Positions 27,380-39,003 of a stretch of 64,000 nucleotides of DNA are shown here, piece after piece. Positions within the stretch are counted from its first letter, which is position 1. Every line of letters begins with the position of its first letter. The notes under the pieces were generated by a model, which was not told where the DNA came from, ran no database searches, and saw nothing but the letters and a program-made list of their open reading frames with translations. Source of the DNA: Punica granatum (taxonomy: Eukaryota; Streptophyta; Magnoliopsida; Myrtales; Lythraceae); NCBI RefSeq assembly GCF_007655135.1, contig NC_045130.1, positions 9,858,001 through 9,922,000 on the forward strand, written 5' to 3'. The position numbers and the translations under genes were made by a program.

Positions 27380-28160
27380 ATCGATGTATGAGCTTGGAAC
27401 TTACTGGTGGGCTATCCGTGATTGAGCTTGAAATTTGCCGCTTATGGTTGAGCTTGCAACATGCTGGTTGACAAATACTTTGAGCTTGCAATTTGCAACT
27501 TGAAGGTTTCTGGTTCAGATTGACATCTTCGTATCTACGACATCATATTGATCTTGAGTTCTGCAGCTTGAAATGTCCAACTTGGATGGCAAAAATAATG
27601 AAATCTTCAATTTGATGACATCTGGTTGAGCTTGAAATCTTTCATGTGGCAAAATCTGTTTGAGCTTGAATTCTTTCGGATTGAATCTTCCAAATGGCAA
27701 TATCTGGGAGCTTGAATTTGCGGTTCCAAATCTTCGATATAACAATATCTAGCTGAGCTTCAAATCAGCGGCTTCACATATTCTGGGCATTCTCAAATTT
27801 CGTGGCTTCACTTTTCCCAAAGGAAAGAAAAAAATCTGATTGAGCTTGATATCCTGCGTCTCTATGTTTCCTGGTTTATCTTGAAAATTGCGGGTTGACT
27901 GGTATATGGGGTGAGCTTGGTGTTTGCGGAATGACTGGTGTATGGGGGTGAGCTTGGTATATGCGGAATGACTGGTGTATGGGGGTGAGCTTGGTATATG
28001 CAGAATGACTGGTATGGGTGTTTGCGGCTTGACCTGTATATGGTTCAGCAAAATATTTGTGTGTAGGCTTGCATGGTTCACCTTCGTATTTGCAGCTTGA
28101 ATTGGCAACTTCCATGGTAAATAGCTTCGACTAGAAACTTGAACATTCACATAATAAAGT
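27380..28160 (+). repeat. GAGCTTGA-rich degenerate repeat block
   Basis: The phrase GGTTGAGCTTGAAATTTGC or close variants recurs about every 40-60 bp. A tighter block at 27896-28030 has about 3.6 copies of a 36-37 bp unit (tgactggtgtatgggggtga + gcttggtatatgcggaa), starting at 27896, 27932, 27969 and 28006. No gene supported. Confidence 0.8.
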
Positions 28161-28404
28161 AGCTTGAGGTAGGCATAGTCTCTTGAATTGGAGATCCTGA
28201 TCCGAGAGTAAATTGAGCACGAGACTCCCTGAAGCAGGAAAGATTAAACATTAACAATCAATTTTACTAGAGAAATTTAAGGTGCCATACAGTTCTGGAG
28301 TTGGAATCCTACTCCACTATATTCTTCTTTCGATACGAAAACATAATCATTATTTTTTTGTATTTTTCTACCATTTAATAATAAATTCTCACACATACAT
28401 TTTC

Positions 28405-28830
28405 CTAACCATTATTACAATAAATTTTATAACAATAAATTCCTCGTGTACTTTTACCACTTGTCCAGTATCTTGCTTCCAGAGGAAGTATGACCTTGGA
28501 ATCTACTGGAGAAATGAAGATGTAATGAATCGCAGGTTGAACCTGTATTGGAGAGATCCACTCAGGAGGAGGGGACTCAATGGTAATGGAGAGGCTGGCA
28601 GATCGCCTCAATGTTTTTGTGATCAAATTCCAGGCATTGTTCCCAAAAAGGGATTGGAGCTCTGACCGGTGTGCGTCTTCTGGTTTCAGGATCATAGATT
28701 TGAGAATCCCGTATTTCAGAATATCACAGAAATCGAAATGGTGTTTGTTAAAATGGTTTTTTAAGGGGAAAACATAAGAACTTATTCTGGGTATCGAAAA
28801 TTCCAGAATATGCCTACAACCATCCATCAT
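28405..28830 (-). other. Open frame of unknown nature, 141 codons
   Basis: Frame with ESPPPEWISPIQVQP and FISPVDSKVILPLEARYW segments, downstream of and in the same direction as the coiled-coil pseudogene at 28924-29797. Could be a further exon or part of the same degraded gene. Not recognised. Confidence 0.3.
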
Positions 28831-28923
28831 TAAGATATCAGCTCTTTCGAAAGCTTCATCTTCATCATGTAGGTCGCAAGGTTTTTGAAAATCATTTTGA
28901 AAATGGTTTTTTCTTTCTCAATT

Positions 28924-29797
28924 CTAGACCCATCCGTCAGTTCCTTTTGGTGTGGAAGCATAGAACTGGAGGATCCGAGTGAAAAAGGAAATGAGGTTTG
29001 TAGTAAAATACCGGAGGCTTATCTCTGAGATTTTTGAGACAATGTCTTCAGGAAGTTTTGACAAGAACAGGATTTCTCCTGCTTGTGGGAAAATGCCACT
29101 GAGAGTAACCTCAATGAGTTTTTTAGAAAATAATCTTTTAGTCACAACCTTTGAGGGGTCCTGTGACTGAATTATCGATGGAGAAGATGACTCCAATTCC
29201 TGCTTGAATTTTATATTTTCTTTTTCAAGAGCGTCTTTTTCCATGAGGCAGGACTCATGAAGCTCTAAGACTCCTATTCTTTCTGAAACAAGTTTTTCGA
29301 TTTCTTTTTTGAAACACTCATTTTCTTTCTTCAGAATATCTCTTCTTTTTTTCACTCTTTTTGAATTTTTTAATCAGAGCATTATTTTCTCTTTGCATTT
29401 CTGCAAAGTGCTCTGTGAAATTATCGAACTCAACTAACCTGTTTTGGAGGAAGTCATGAGTCTGAGCTTTTTGGAGGGATAGCTCTTGGTGCAGTCTTTG
29501 GTTTTCCAGACAGAGTTCCTGCTGCAAGGATGCTCTGCTGTTACATAGTTCCTCCAAGTGGAGGACCAATGCATTTATGGTTTCCTCACCCTTTTGAGGA
29601 TTCTTTATGAATGACCATAAATTATCCAAGATGAGTTGTTGCCTGGAATCAGGCCTCCAAGCCGTAAGGCTGGATTTTACCTGGAATTGCTTCTTTGGGA
29701 AAAGAGGCAGGTTCCAGTGGTTTTGCTCTTCAAAGGAGGAGGCTTCATCGACCTGGTTAGCCCAGGATTGTGACATTTTCCTGCAAGAAATATGCAC
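28924..29797 (-). pseudogene. Coiled-coil protein gene with a frameshift, unknown family
   Basis: Two overlapping frames on the minus strand (29797-29318 and 29355-28924) meet at a run of A/T-rich Lys codons near 29340; the coiled-coil pattern continues from one to the other, pointing to a one-base slip. The first part has SWANQVDEASSFEEQ, then a long heptad-rich region (LHLEELCNSRASLQQELCLE); the second continues with KENECFKKEIEKLVSERI and ends with TPKGTDGWV. About 290 codons in total. No conserved domain that I recognise. Plant gene or element-borne ORF cannot be told apart. Confidence 0.45.
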
Positions 29798-29799
29798 AA

Positions 29800-31128
29800 A
29801 AATGTTAATTTAAATTTATATTTAAATTTATTCTTACAGGATATATATATATATAAGAAAGTAAGGGCGAGGTGGGACCAACTAGATGGTCTTGGTTTCC
29901 GAATGAAATGTTCTCGATTTTTTTACTTTTTAAATTTTAAATTATTTTCGGTTATAATATTCAATTTTTTAAGATAAAAAATATCATAAAATCTTTTAGA
30001 TACTACGATGATCTCCAAGTAAAACCCTACGATCAAATTATTGTCGGTTACAAGTCTTCCGAAAACCTCAAAATCAACCGACCAAATCAGATTTTATTTT
30101 TTGATTAGTGTGAAATTGGAGATTGTGTAAGTTGATCTCCAATTATTTTAAAACAAAATCAGACCAATGTTAATGCACTTACGTGCATATAGGTGTATAT
30201 ATATGAACAGGCTCCTACCCTTTGTTATCCACGCAATATCCACAAACAATTGAACTGCCAATAGCATGATCTTTTTCTATAGATATGGACAATATTAGCC
30301 TTTCAAAAATCAAATTATATCATATATTTTATAGATATTAAACATATTTACTTTTTAGAAACAAATCAGATTATATTTTTTTATAGATTCCGTATAATAC
30401 TAATAGGATGAATCATAATTAATTGCAATTTAGAGTTCCAAAAAGTGTTGCTACCACTAGACGCAAGCTCTCAAAAAGTTCATCTACCACTATACGTGAA
30501 TGTGTGTTGTTTATTTTATTTTTTCACTTATGACTCTTGATCTCAAAAATATGAAAATGGAGACATACCAATCTCAACTTTTTTGAATCTTTTTTGCCCC
30601 ATCAATAAGTCCTTGCGTGTATAAAATTTTAGGCGATGTGTTATTCTTTGAGGGGAACTTCTCAATTAATGTAAGTTTGAGATTGCAGACGTGCATATAG
30701 TTTTGCGGCATCCATACAGTATTGACAGGTATTGACGTAATTTATCTATTTAATTTTTTATTCACGAGTTCTTTTTAGACTAGTGAAACTATTCCGTGCA
30801 ACTGCACACATTCAGCCAACTGAGACTAAGGTATCCTCTTAATTTAATTTAGAATGCTCTTGCATTCGAAGGTGTTCAGCCTGAGAAAAAAAAATGTAAG
30901 GAATTCTTTAAATTCTTGAAGTATGATACGTTTTAGTTTTCATTGGCGAGTATTCAAATCTAGCATATGCATGGGATTATTTTGCTAATGTTCAATTTTT
31001 ACTACAGTTGTGAGGTTGATGTTGCTTTGTCAGTAATGCGATCCCTTGCCCGGCTGTTACTACTACTCTGCTGTTTTGATTTAATTAATATGAACAAGGA
31101 GCATCATTTGTTCGATCAAGATAATATT
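29800..31128. other. AT-rich intergenic sequence
   Basis: No gene seen. Contains TA repeats near 29840 and, at 30841-30864, one arm of a 24 bp inverted repeat whose partner is at 32238-32261. Confidence 0.6.
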
Positions 31129-31590
31129 GGTTAATAATAAAAAAAATGCACAAAATTTTCACATTTTAACAATTTTAGCATGATTTTTTTCCTTAAACTA
31201 AAAATGCACAAACTTTTGATTTGATAATAATTTTAGCATGTCATCAATTTTTTCGATAATTTGGACGAAATTGAGGCCACAGAGGGCACTGGCGACCCTA
31301 ATCGAGGGGTGATGATCGCAATCGTGGCTCTAGCCGCCAGAATTAGGAGAATCACCAATATGAGAGTTCTCCTAATTGCGGGGGTTAAGAGCAACGATTT
31401 CGGCCACCAACGCCTGATTGGGATTGCTGGCGCCCTCTGCGGCCTCGATTCCATCCAAATTAACGGAAAATTTACGTCGTGCTATAATTGTTATCAAATT
31501 GAAAATTTTTACATTTTTAGGTTAAGGAAAAAAACTTATGCTAGAATTGTTAAAGGTGAAAAGTTAGTGCTTTTTTTAGTTATTAACCTA
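31129..31590. mobile_element. MULE-type MITE, copy 1
   Basis: About 460 bp with long inverted termini starting GGTTAATAATAA and ending TTATTAACCTA; about 180 bp of each end pair up. The GC-rich centre holds a short inverted sequence GAGGCCACAGAGGGC / GCCCTCTGCGGCCTC. Flanked by the 9 bp duplication GATAATATT (31120-31128 and 31591-31599), typical of Mutator-like elements. Confidence 0.85.
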
Positions 31591-31728
31591 GATAATATTA
31601 CTGCATTTCGTTGACATACATGTCTAAATATTTTTATATACACTATATCGGTTATTAGATCAAGATAGTATTACTGCATTTGGGTGATTATGCATATCCA
31701 AATATCTTTATATACACAATATATTTAT

Positions 31729-32226
31729 GGATTAATAACCAAAAGAAGCACAAACCTTTCACATTTTTACAATTTTTGCACGAACATTTATCATTAACCT
31801 AAAAATGCACAAACTTTCAATTTGATAAAAATTCTAACACGTGGTCAAATTTCTCATTAATTTGGACGGAATCGAAGCCACGGAGGACGCCGGTAACCCC
31901 AATCGAGGGGTTATGGCCAGAGTTGTGACTCTACCCTCTAGGATCGAGAGAATCCCTAATCTGAGGGTTCCGGGATTCTCTCAATTCTGGGAGTGGGGGC
32001 CTCGATTCCGGTCACCATCCCCTGATTGGAGTCGCCGGTGCCCTCCTCCCGGATTGGAGAGTTGGCACCTTCTGTGGCCACGATTCCATCCAAATTAAGT
32101 GAAAATTTGATATCGTGTTAGAATTACTATCAAATCGAAAGTTCGTGCATTTTTAGGTTAAGGAAAAAAATTTGTGCTGGAATTATTAAAATATGAAAAG
32201 TTTATTTTATTTTTTGTTATTAACCC
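31729..32226. mobile_element. MULE-type MITE, copy 2
   Basis: 498 bp, same family as 31129-31590 (ends GGATTAATAACC and GTTATTAACCC, related GC-rich core). Flanked by the 9 bp duplication TATATTTAT (31720-31728 and 32227-32235). Confidence 0.88.
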
Positions 32227-32261
32227 TATATTTATTTTGCAAGAGCATTCTAAATTAAATT

Positions 32262-34128
32262 TATACGATCTAAGTTTATGTAATTATTTTTCATTGAAAA
32301 ATTAAATTTGTGTCAAAATTTTTATTCAAAATATCTTTCAAATTTTTATTCAAAATTTCTTTCAAATTTCTATTCATAATTTCTTTTCAAACTGGTAGAA
32401 CTATCTCGTGCAATGCACAGGCTCCACGACTAGTATATACATCTAATATAAAGTGAAGTTATGGTGGACCCGACCAGATGGCCTTAGATCATTCGGATAG
32501 CTGCATGGAATTTTCTAGAATTTTTTAATTTTTTAATTTTTATATTAATTTTTAATAAAAAGGATTTTGTTTAAATTTTTAAAGATATACGGCATGATAA
32601 AATTCAATTTTCTAAATTTTTTTATAGGTATGATTGCTACTCCTAAACTGTGACACATTATATTAGAGTACATATATCTACGAAAGGAGGAGCCTACAGT
32701 GTCACAACAAACAAGAAGCCCCAAGACAAAGGCTTTAGAAGACAACTAAACAAAACAAATTAAGGTTACGACTGCATAGACTCTCCATTCCCCAATGCTC
32801 CATCAGCATTTACTTCTTTGATTAATGTATAGATTTTTTTTTCTGGCTTATGCATTACTTTTTCTCTTTGATTTTCTGCCCGTCTTACAATTTATTGAGT
32901 GAGTTATCACCTGAAAAAGATTAGTGGAGGATAAAAGTTGGAGTGATTAAATTATGGGGTTATAGTGAACACAAAGAACAATTTCTTAATCAACATGGAT
33001 ACGGTTCTTCTTAATAAAGAGGTACAAAATAATTTATTGTTTATTGCAATATCTATAATGAATAGGATAAATAGACTAATATTTTCTTATTTTTTAAATT
33101 TCTTTTAAAAATGATTTTTTACATTTTAATTTTGTAAATTTTTAAAGCAAATATAATTTGTGGGACTGGTTGATATTTTCTCGATTTTTCAGCATCTTCT
33201 GAAAAAGCATTTTTGATTTGTTTTAAATTTATAAAATATATATAGATATAGATTTGCGGGGGTCGTCATTATTTTGTCGATTATCTTAACTTTCTATAAA
33301 AAAGAATTTTAAAAAATTTAAAAAATTTTAAATCAGTATAATTTGTGAGATTGGTTGTATTGTTTTATTTTTTCAGCATTTTTTAAACGAATTTTTTTTC
33401 TTCTTTTAAATTTTTAAAATATATAGATTTGTGGAACCGTCATTTTTTCTTCATTTTTAACTTTATTTAAAAAATAATATTTTTATTTTAATATTTTTTA
33501 AAATTGTATAATTTGTGGGATTGGTTGTTATTTTCTCAATTTTTTTAGCATTTTTTAGGAAACCATTTTTTATTTTTTTAGTTTTCAAAACCTATAGATA
33601 TGGATTTGTATGATCTACACCAAATATTATAAATATAGATATTTTATATAACACCTTATAGATATGATGTGTTAGTATAGATATTCTATATGGCATGTTA
33701 TAGATATGATGTATTATTTTGTATGATTCTATTAAGTTGTGAGTCACATAAACTATTATGTATATTAAATTTGGGTAGGATTTTATCTATAAAAATAAAT
33801 CATATTTGCGTTTTCAAAGATCTATTATCATATTTGCTTTTCAAAAAATAAATCATATCATAATTTTTATAGATATGATTTGTTATCGTATCTTTCTATA
33901 AAAATAGAAAATGCGTTTCTACCATGTCACGCATATATACCATATATATATGTAGTTTTAATGATGGTAAATTACGATTTTTAAATTTTCAAAACATGCA
34001 TATTAAAAAAGCACAAAAATCGAACACATATTGTACTATGAAACGGATGGGCTCTACTACTAATAATGGAGTAAAATCCTACTCCAAAACCAAACGGAAA
34101 CGTACTAAGCTCAAGAAAGGAGGCTTTG
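32262..34128. other. AT-rich intergenic sequence with diverged tandem units
   Basis: No gene supported. Between about 33120 and 33620 a unit near 190 bp containing ATAATTTGTGGGATTGGTTGTTATTTTCTC is repeated about 2.5 times with much divergence. Confidence 0.55.
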
Positions 34129-36615
34129 TTAAAGTATACCTCTACTCACCTCTTGAATTGTTGCGAGGGCGTGTCTTTGCTCTCCATTCCTGGAAAACAT
34201 GTTAGGATTGCCTGTAACACAAGAAGTACCTTCCGGAGGGTATGGCACTGCTTTTGCGCTATATCCTCCGATAATTGCACCACTTTCAGAAGAAGTGCAT
34301 TCTCGCAGTAAATTTGATGGAGAAGAAACTAAGAAATCGAAGGGGTTGAGACCCGAACATTGAATGTCGGCTTCTGGTAATTCTGGTATTTCCGTAATAG
34401 AATCTTGCGTAACCTGAAGCAAGAAAGATTCAACGACAGTGCATTAATTTCCTCAAATTGTATTTGTCAGGAAGCATATAATCATGAACACCCGGAAAGC
34501 ACTGATTTCTCTCACCTTTCGTTTTGTTTGTTGAGAATCGCAATTTGGAGCTACAGAAAGTGCATTCGGGCTGCTTATTCTTTCAAAACCAATTGATTGG
34601 AGATTTGACTGATCCTGCTCATAAGAACATGGATCGCAATTTTGTAGTAGGATAGGAGTTTGTGAATCCACATAGGATTGCTGGTATTCCTGAAAGTACA
34701 AAGATCAATGAGAAAGAATCAGTTGGCTAATTTAAACAGCATGTGTTGCTTCATAGGGACATAAAAAAAAAGAAAAAAAGAAGGGAATAGTTGCCACGAA
34801 GAAATGTAATATTTTACCCGAAAATCTATTTCTTGAGCTCCATGATCATTGGAAAGAGAGCGCATATCAGCACTAGCTTGTCCATGATAACCCATTTCAG
34901 AAGTGCTACCACTGCTATTAGAAAATCCATTACCACTGCCAACGAATATCTCCTCCGTAGGAATCATCGTTTGATCCTGAGGAGGAGATGGTATATTTGG
35001 TTGTGTGCGATTCAGCAAGCAAGTTAATACATCCATAAGGATTTTGATAATGAGGGGATGCAGAAGAGAATATAGGAGATTCGATGATTCATAATACGAC
35101 TGAGCAAAGGCATCTTCAAAATATTGGAAATCAAGAGACGGGAGATCAGACAGGCCATCATTTCCCAATTGAGGAAACTCATTCAGAGGATGATACTGAG
35201 GAAGAGATGGGAAATTGGGGGGTCCATAATTGAAAGATTGAGCGAATTCATGCTGAGAATATTGACGCTGAGGAGGAGATAAAGGATTGAGGGATCCATT
35301 ATTGTGCAATTGAGCAGTTATATCCAGAGGGCATTGCGAACAACCAGGCAGCTGGGCATCAATATCAAAGGATGCATTGTTAAAGTAAGGTGATTGCCCC
35401 ACCATGTACATTTGATGGGATTGAGGATCATTGAAGACCCGTGTCTCCGTAGAATCAGTTACTGTATCTGCAGGATACGACAATCCCTGTTGAGCGGGTA
35501 ATGCCCACTCCCGAGGAGAAGGTGTGCTATACCCTGATGCATTTTTATCTGACGAGGAAGTCCCGGTTTGATGCTCCATAGCTGTATTCACAGATGCCTA
35601 GAATAAGAAAGGTAAGCTGTTAGATCCGCAGAAACAAGTCCAAGTTATAGACTTGAGGAAAATCAGCAGTGACCTTTCTTCTCTCACCTTTGGGGTTGCA
35701 GACATGGAAGTCCCAGTTTGATGCTCCATAGCCATATCCACAGATGCCTGGAAAATGGAAGGCGGACAGTTAGATCTGCATAACAAAGTTCATGTTGCAG
35801 AATTGAGGAAAATCAACAATGACCTTTCTTGTCTCACCTCTGGGGTTATTTCTTCAGGTCCGCTTGGGTCTACAGTCATTACCCAAATAATCGGGTTGCG
35901 GGGAAGCTGATTCAGCCTTCTTTCTTCTCCCCCTTTTCTTCTTATGTAGGTGACACAGGCTAAAGCTCTGTCCATAGGAATGTAGATAGGAAACAACATC
36001 AACTTCTGATTCATGGTATACTTTACACTGTTATATGAAATACATGTTCTCATGATGCACATACAGTTACAGGCATTGAGAGAAGTTAGGTACCAGATCA
36101 GATTCAATAGTGTATTCTTGCATAGCCCAGTCAGTCCAGACTTTTTCCTTCCGACTACCACGGAAATAGACCAGATTCCTCTGAGCCCATTTTATCTGAT
36201 TGGTTTCCTGAGCCTTCTTTCCCCGACCAGTTGGATGCCAGAACCCTTTTCGTATCGACTTACCGGTTCCTTTGCCGTTACGACCGCAGAGAGGGTAGAA
36301 GAAGAAGCACTCCCCATCACCAGAAGTAATGCCATACATGTCTAGCCAGAAGCAGGCATAGAAGGATTCAAGATCCAGAAAAAGGGTAACACCGTGCTAA
36401 AACCCATAAAAATATGAAAAGGGGAGAGCAAAAACACGAAGAAGCTCACCACGATACTTGCGAATGAGATCCTCAGGCTCTAACTGATAGATGTCCTCCT
36501 GCTCAGGGATTAATCGATACTGCCGTTCGGGATTCTGAAGCTTTCTCTTCAAGTGATGAACAAGAGATACTGGCGAGGATATCAGCCCATATCCCGGTTC
36601 CCCCATTGAGATCAT
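34129..36615 (-). CDS. NAC-family gene 1 (diverged NAC domain)
   Basis: Exons read on the minus strand: 36450-36615, 36094-36341, a third near 35835-36010, 35688-35747, 34818-35597, 34516-34689 and 34129-34413. Start chosen at MISMGEPGYG by comparison with the paralogues. Exon 1 keeps only the second part of subdomain A/B (LVHHLKRKLQNPE, DIYQLEPEDLI); the usual LPPGFRFHPTDEEL consensus is gone. Exon 2 keeps FWHPTGRGKKAQ, RNLVYFRG and WAMQEY, NAC subdomains C-D. The long C-terminal exons are rich in Gln, Pro, Ser and Asn, as in activation regions. Two successive exons both open with ASV-AMEHQTGTS, an internal exon duplication. The exon 2/3 phase is uncertain. Could be an expressed divergent paralogue or a decaying gene. 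Confidence 0.7.
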
Positions 36616-39003
36616 CACGCCCTCTCTTTGCGTGTCACCCAGAAGGGTATAGGGTAAACATGGGAAGAAAGTAACAAGACCACACACACTTAAGGGAGAA
36701 CACAAGATTCCTGGCCTGAGAGTAAAGTAAAAATGACCAGGTAGTGGAAGCTGTTCAACACTTCTCATCTTCTGTGGATCCACACTTATTATACTATCAA
36801 AGCATTGACTCGTGCTTGACTCCACTCCACTGTCTGAAGTCATCCTTTTCCTTTCCCACCTTCAACGAGAAGCTTTGCTTTACCTTCTGGTGGTTCCCAC
36901 CATATATTCCCATGTTTCAATCACGGTCATAAAGCTTGGCTTTACCTTGTAAAACCGTACAGCCCACTGCCCAGTATTTCCATAGCCATACACCCCTCTT
37001 TACTCAGCATAGATATATAATCTTGAGATTCTGATGTACTGTTTGACATTTTCCAAGCTCATTCTGAAAATTACCATTAGCAGTATCTATCTAGTCATAA
37101 TTAATAACTGATCTTTTCATTTGGGCAAACATTGCTCCAAATTCCAAGGGTACTCTGGTCATGCTTTCATCCAACCATCACAGAGGCCAAAAAACTTGCA
37201 AGAGCGAACCTTTTACTACCATTTATATAAATTGATCCCTAAACTTTGTCCGTGCCCAGGACTTTAGGCGGGGTTTATCTAGTTTTCAATCAAATCCTCC
37301 GACTTCATATGAAATTTGGAACGACTAACACGATTCCTTTATCCAACACTCAGTTGGATAGCAGCTGTGCTAAAGGGGACCTAAAAGACTCATGCTAGCT
37401 AGTAAAGACTGACTCGTCCTTTATAAACTGTATTCATAAAACCAACCATGAAGAAGTGAGCAAAGAAAGTCGATGGAGCAGAGCTCAACAAGATAGGAGC
37501 ATAACAGCAGCTAGACAACCAGCGGAAGCTCCGAAATCTTGAAACTTCCATTGCAACGAATGACAGCAGCAGCAGCAGCACAGACAGATATTAGGAAGCA
37601 ATTAAGTTTTATGAGAAACAAATACATGAAGGAGAATCAGTCGCGGAGACTAGCTACTTAAACCAAAGTCCTGTAAGCTTTCACCTGTTCCTATCGAATT
37701 GGATGATGAACCGCAGATATGATCTGTGAGGTAACTTGAACCAAAGGGTTCAGTATTCACTGCTTGTGCCTGATTAATGACGATTAATACTCACTTCATA
37801 GGTTAAAAATTCAGGGCTTCAAACTTTCTTCTTCTTCTTCTTCTTCTTCTTCTTCTTCTTCTTCTTCTTCTTCTTCTTGGAGCCTGTGAATGGCCATGAG
37901 AAGGAATCTTTTGGGACTTTTCAAGTGGGAGGCGAGCAGGCTCCTATGGTTATGCCGAACACCTAATTGAAACAGTTAGCTTAGTCGCCACGGCTGTTCT
38001 GATCTTGCTCTGCTTCTTTGGATGATAATAATTGCCACTGCAAAGTGGGAAAAAAATAGAATAATAAAAAAATAATAAGAGTTTTGCTATATCATTCTAA
38101 TAATTTTCAAGAAACTCAAAAACTCGACTTCGGTAGCTCCCAGTTTTGAAGATTAATTTTCATTCATTTAATTTACGTAAGCTGATTTGTTGTATTTAAC
38201 AGTTACATATAAATACAAATTATCTCGGCATTACTTAGAGATATGCATAAACAAAGTCAAGCTCTATAATTTTTTGGTATGAAATTTTAACAACCCACTG
38301 TTCATAACTTACATCTGCAACCATAATTCGTTCACATAAAATACAAAGCTTCTATAATATTTACTGCTGGCAAGACGGCTCCATAACTAGTTACAATGCA
38401 ACCTAAATCCATAGTTACATCTGAATGTTCCATGGTAGGAAGTAGAAGACATTCGAGGCATCTGAACACTATAATCAAGTGACCAATCTAAACCGCAATG
38501 ATCGGAGCACTTGATTCACAACACCTGGAGTCTACTTTCCAATATACTCTCTCCTCTACTGAACCTCCAGTAAGGTTGTGGATAGAGGAGTCTTTCACAT
38601 ACTTTTGTTAACTGTCCTCCATCTGACCTCATGATGGATCACCCGATATAAGAATCAAGGTTTGTGTACCATTTAGGATAGTACTGAATTTCGATTCGCT
38701 ATCCCATGAGTCGATGAGTACGACATTTGTATGACATAAACTAGACAACTGAGTTGGGGATTTTGATACTAAAGGATTGAAGAGGTGGCCTTAAGAGGCC
38801 AAAACTTGAAGATTGCGTCAGAAGATTTTGATACGGGGTAGCTTGAAGAGATGCCCTGAAGTAAGACAGATCACCCCAAAAGAAACAATTAGTTTTTTGG
38901 CTGAGTAAAAATAAAAGAGCTTGAAACGGAGGCTAATTATCGATAAAACACAGCAAGATATCTTTTCCTCACCTCTTGCAGAATTCCAAGGGCTTCATAA
39001 TTT
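36616..39003. other. Spacer between NAC genes 1 and 2, without the copia insertion
   Basis: The 36.85-37.5 kb part matches the 5' flanks of NAC genes 2 and 3; the 37.5-38.3 kb part matches the 3' flanks of genes 3 and 4. The two meet near 37470-37490 exactly where the copia elements sit in the other two spacers, so this is an empty site. Downstream (38.4-38.6 kb) is one copy of the unit that is repeated three times at 48.9 and 57.6 kb. Confidence 0.75.
37826..37877. repeat. (TTC)n microsatellite
   Basis: About 17 TTC units. The homologous places at 48.2 and 56.95 kb have only a few units. Confidence 0.95.

Larger units (their letters stand above)
30841..32261. repeat. 24 bp inverted repeat enclosing both MITEs
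   Basis: 30841-30864 is the exact reverse complement of 32238-32261. Nearby, ACTAGTGAAACTATTCCGTGCA (30780s) and ACTGGTAGAACTATCTCGTGCA (32390s) are related in direct orientation. It could be the frame of an older element into which the MITEs inserted. Confidence 0.6.

Noticed and set aside
27896..28030. CRISPR-like spaced repeat
   Set aside because: It is a contiguous minisatellite without unique spacers, in a plant genome.
31233..31614. Open frames of 73 and 117 codons
   Set aside because: Both lie in the GC-rich core and ends of a MULE-type MITE and are not conserved in the second copy.
34719..35591. A separate 290-codon gene
   Set aside because: It is one exon of NAC gene 1 extended into flanking introns; both ends have splice signals and paralogous exons exist at 40.2 and 51.0 kb.
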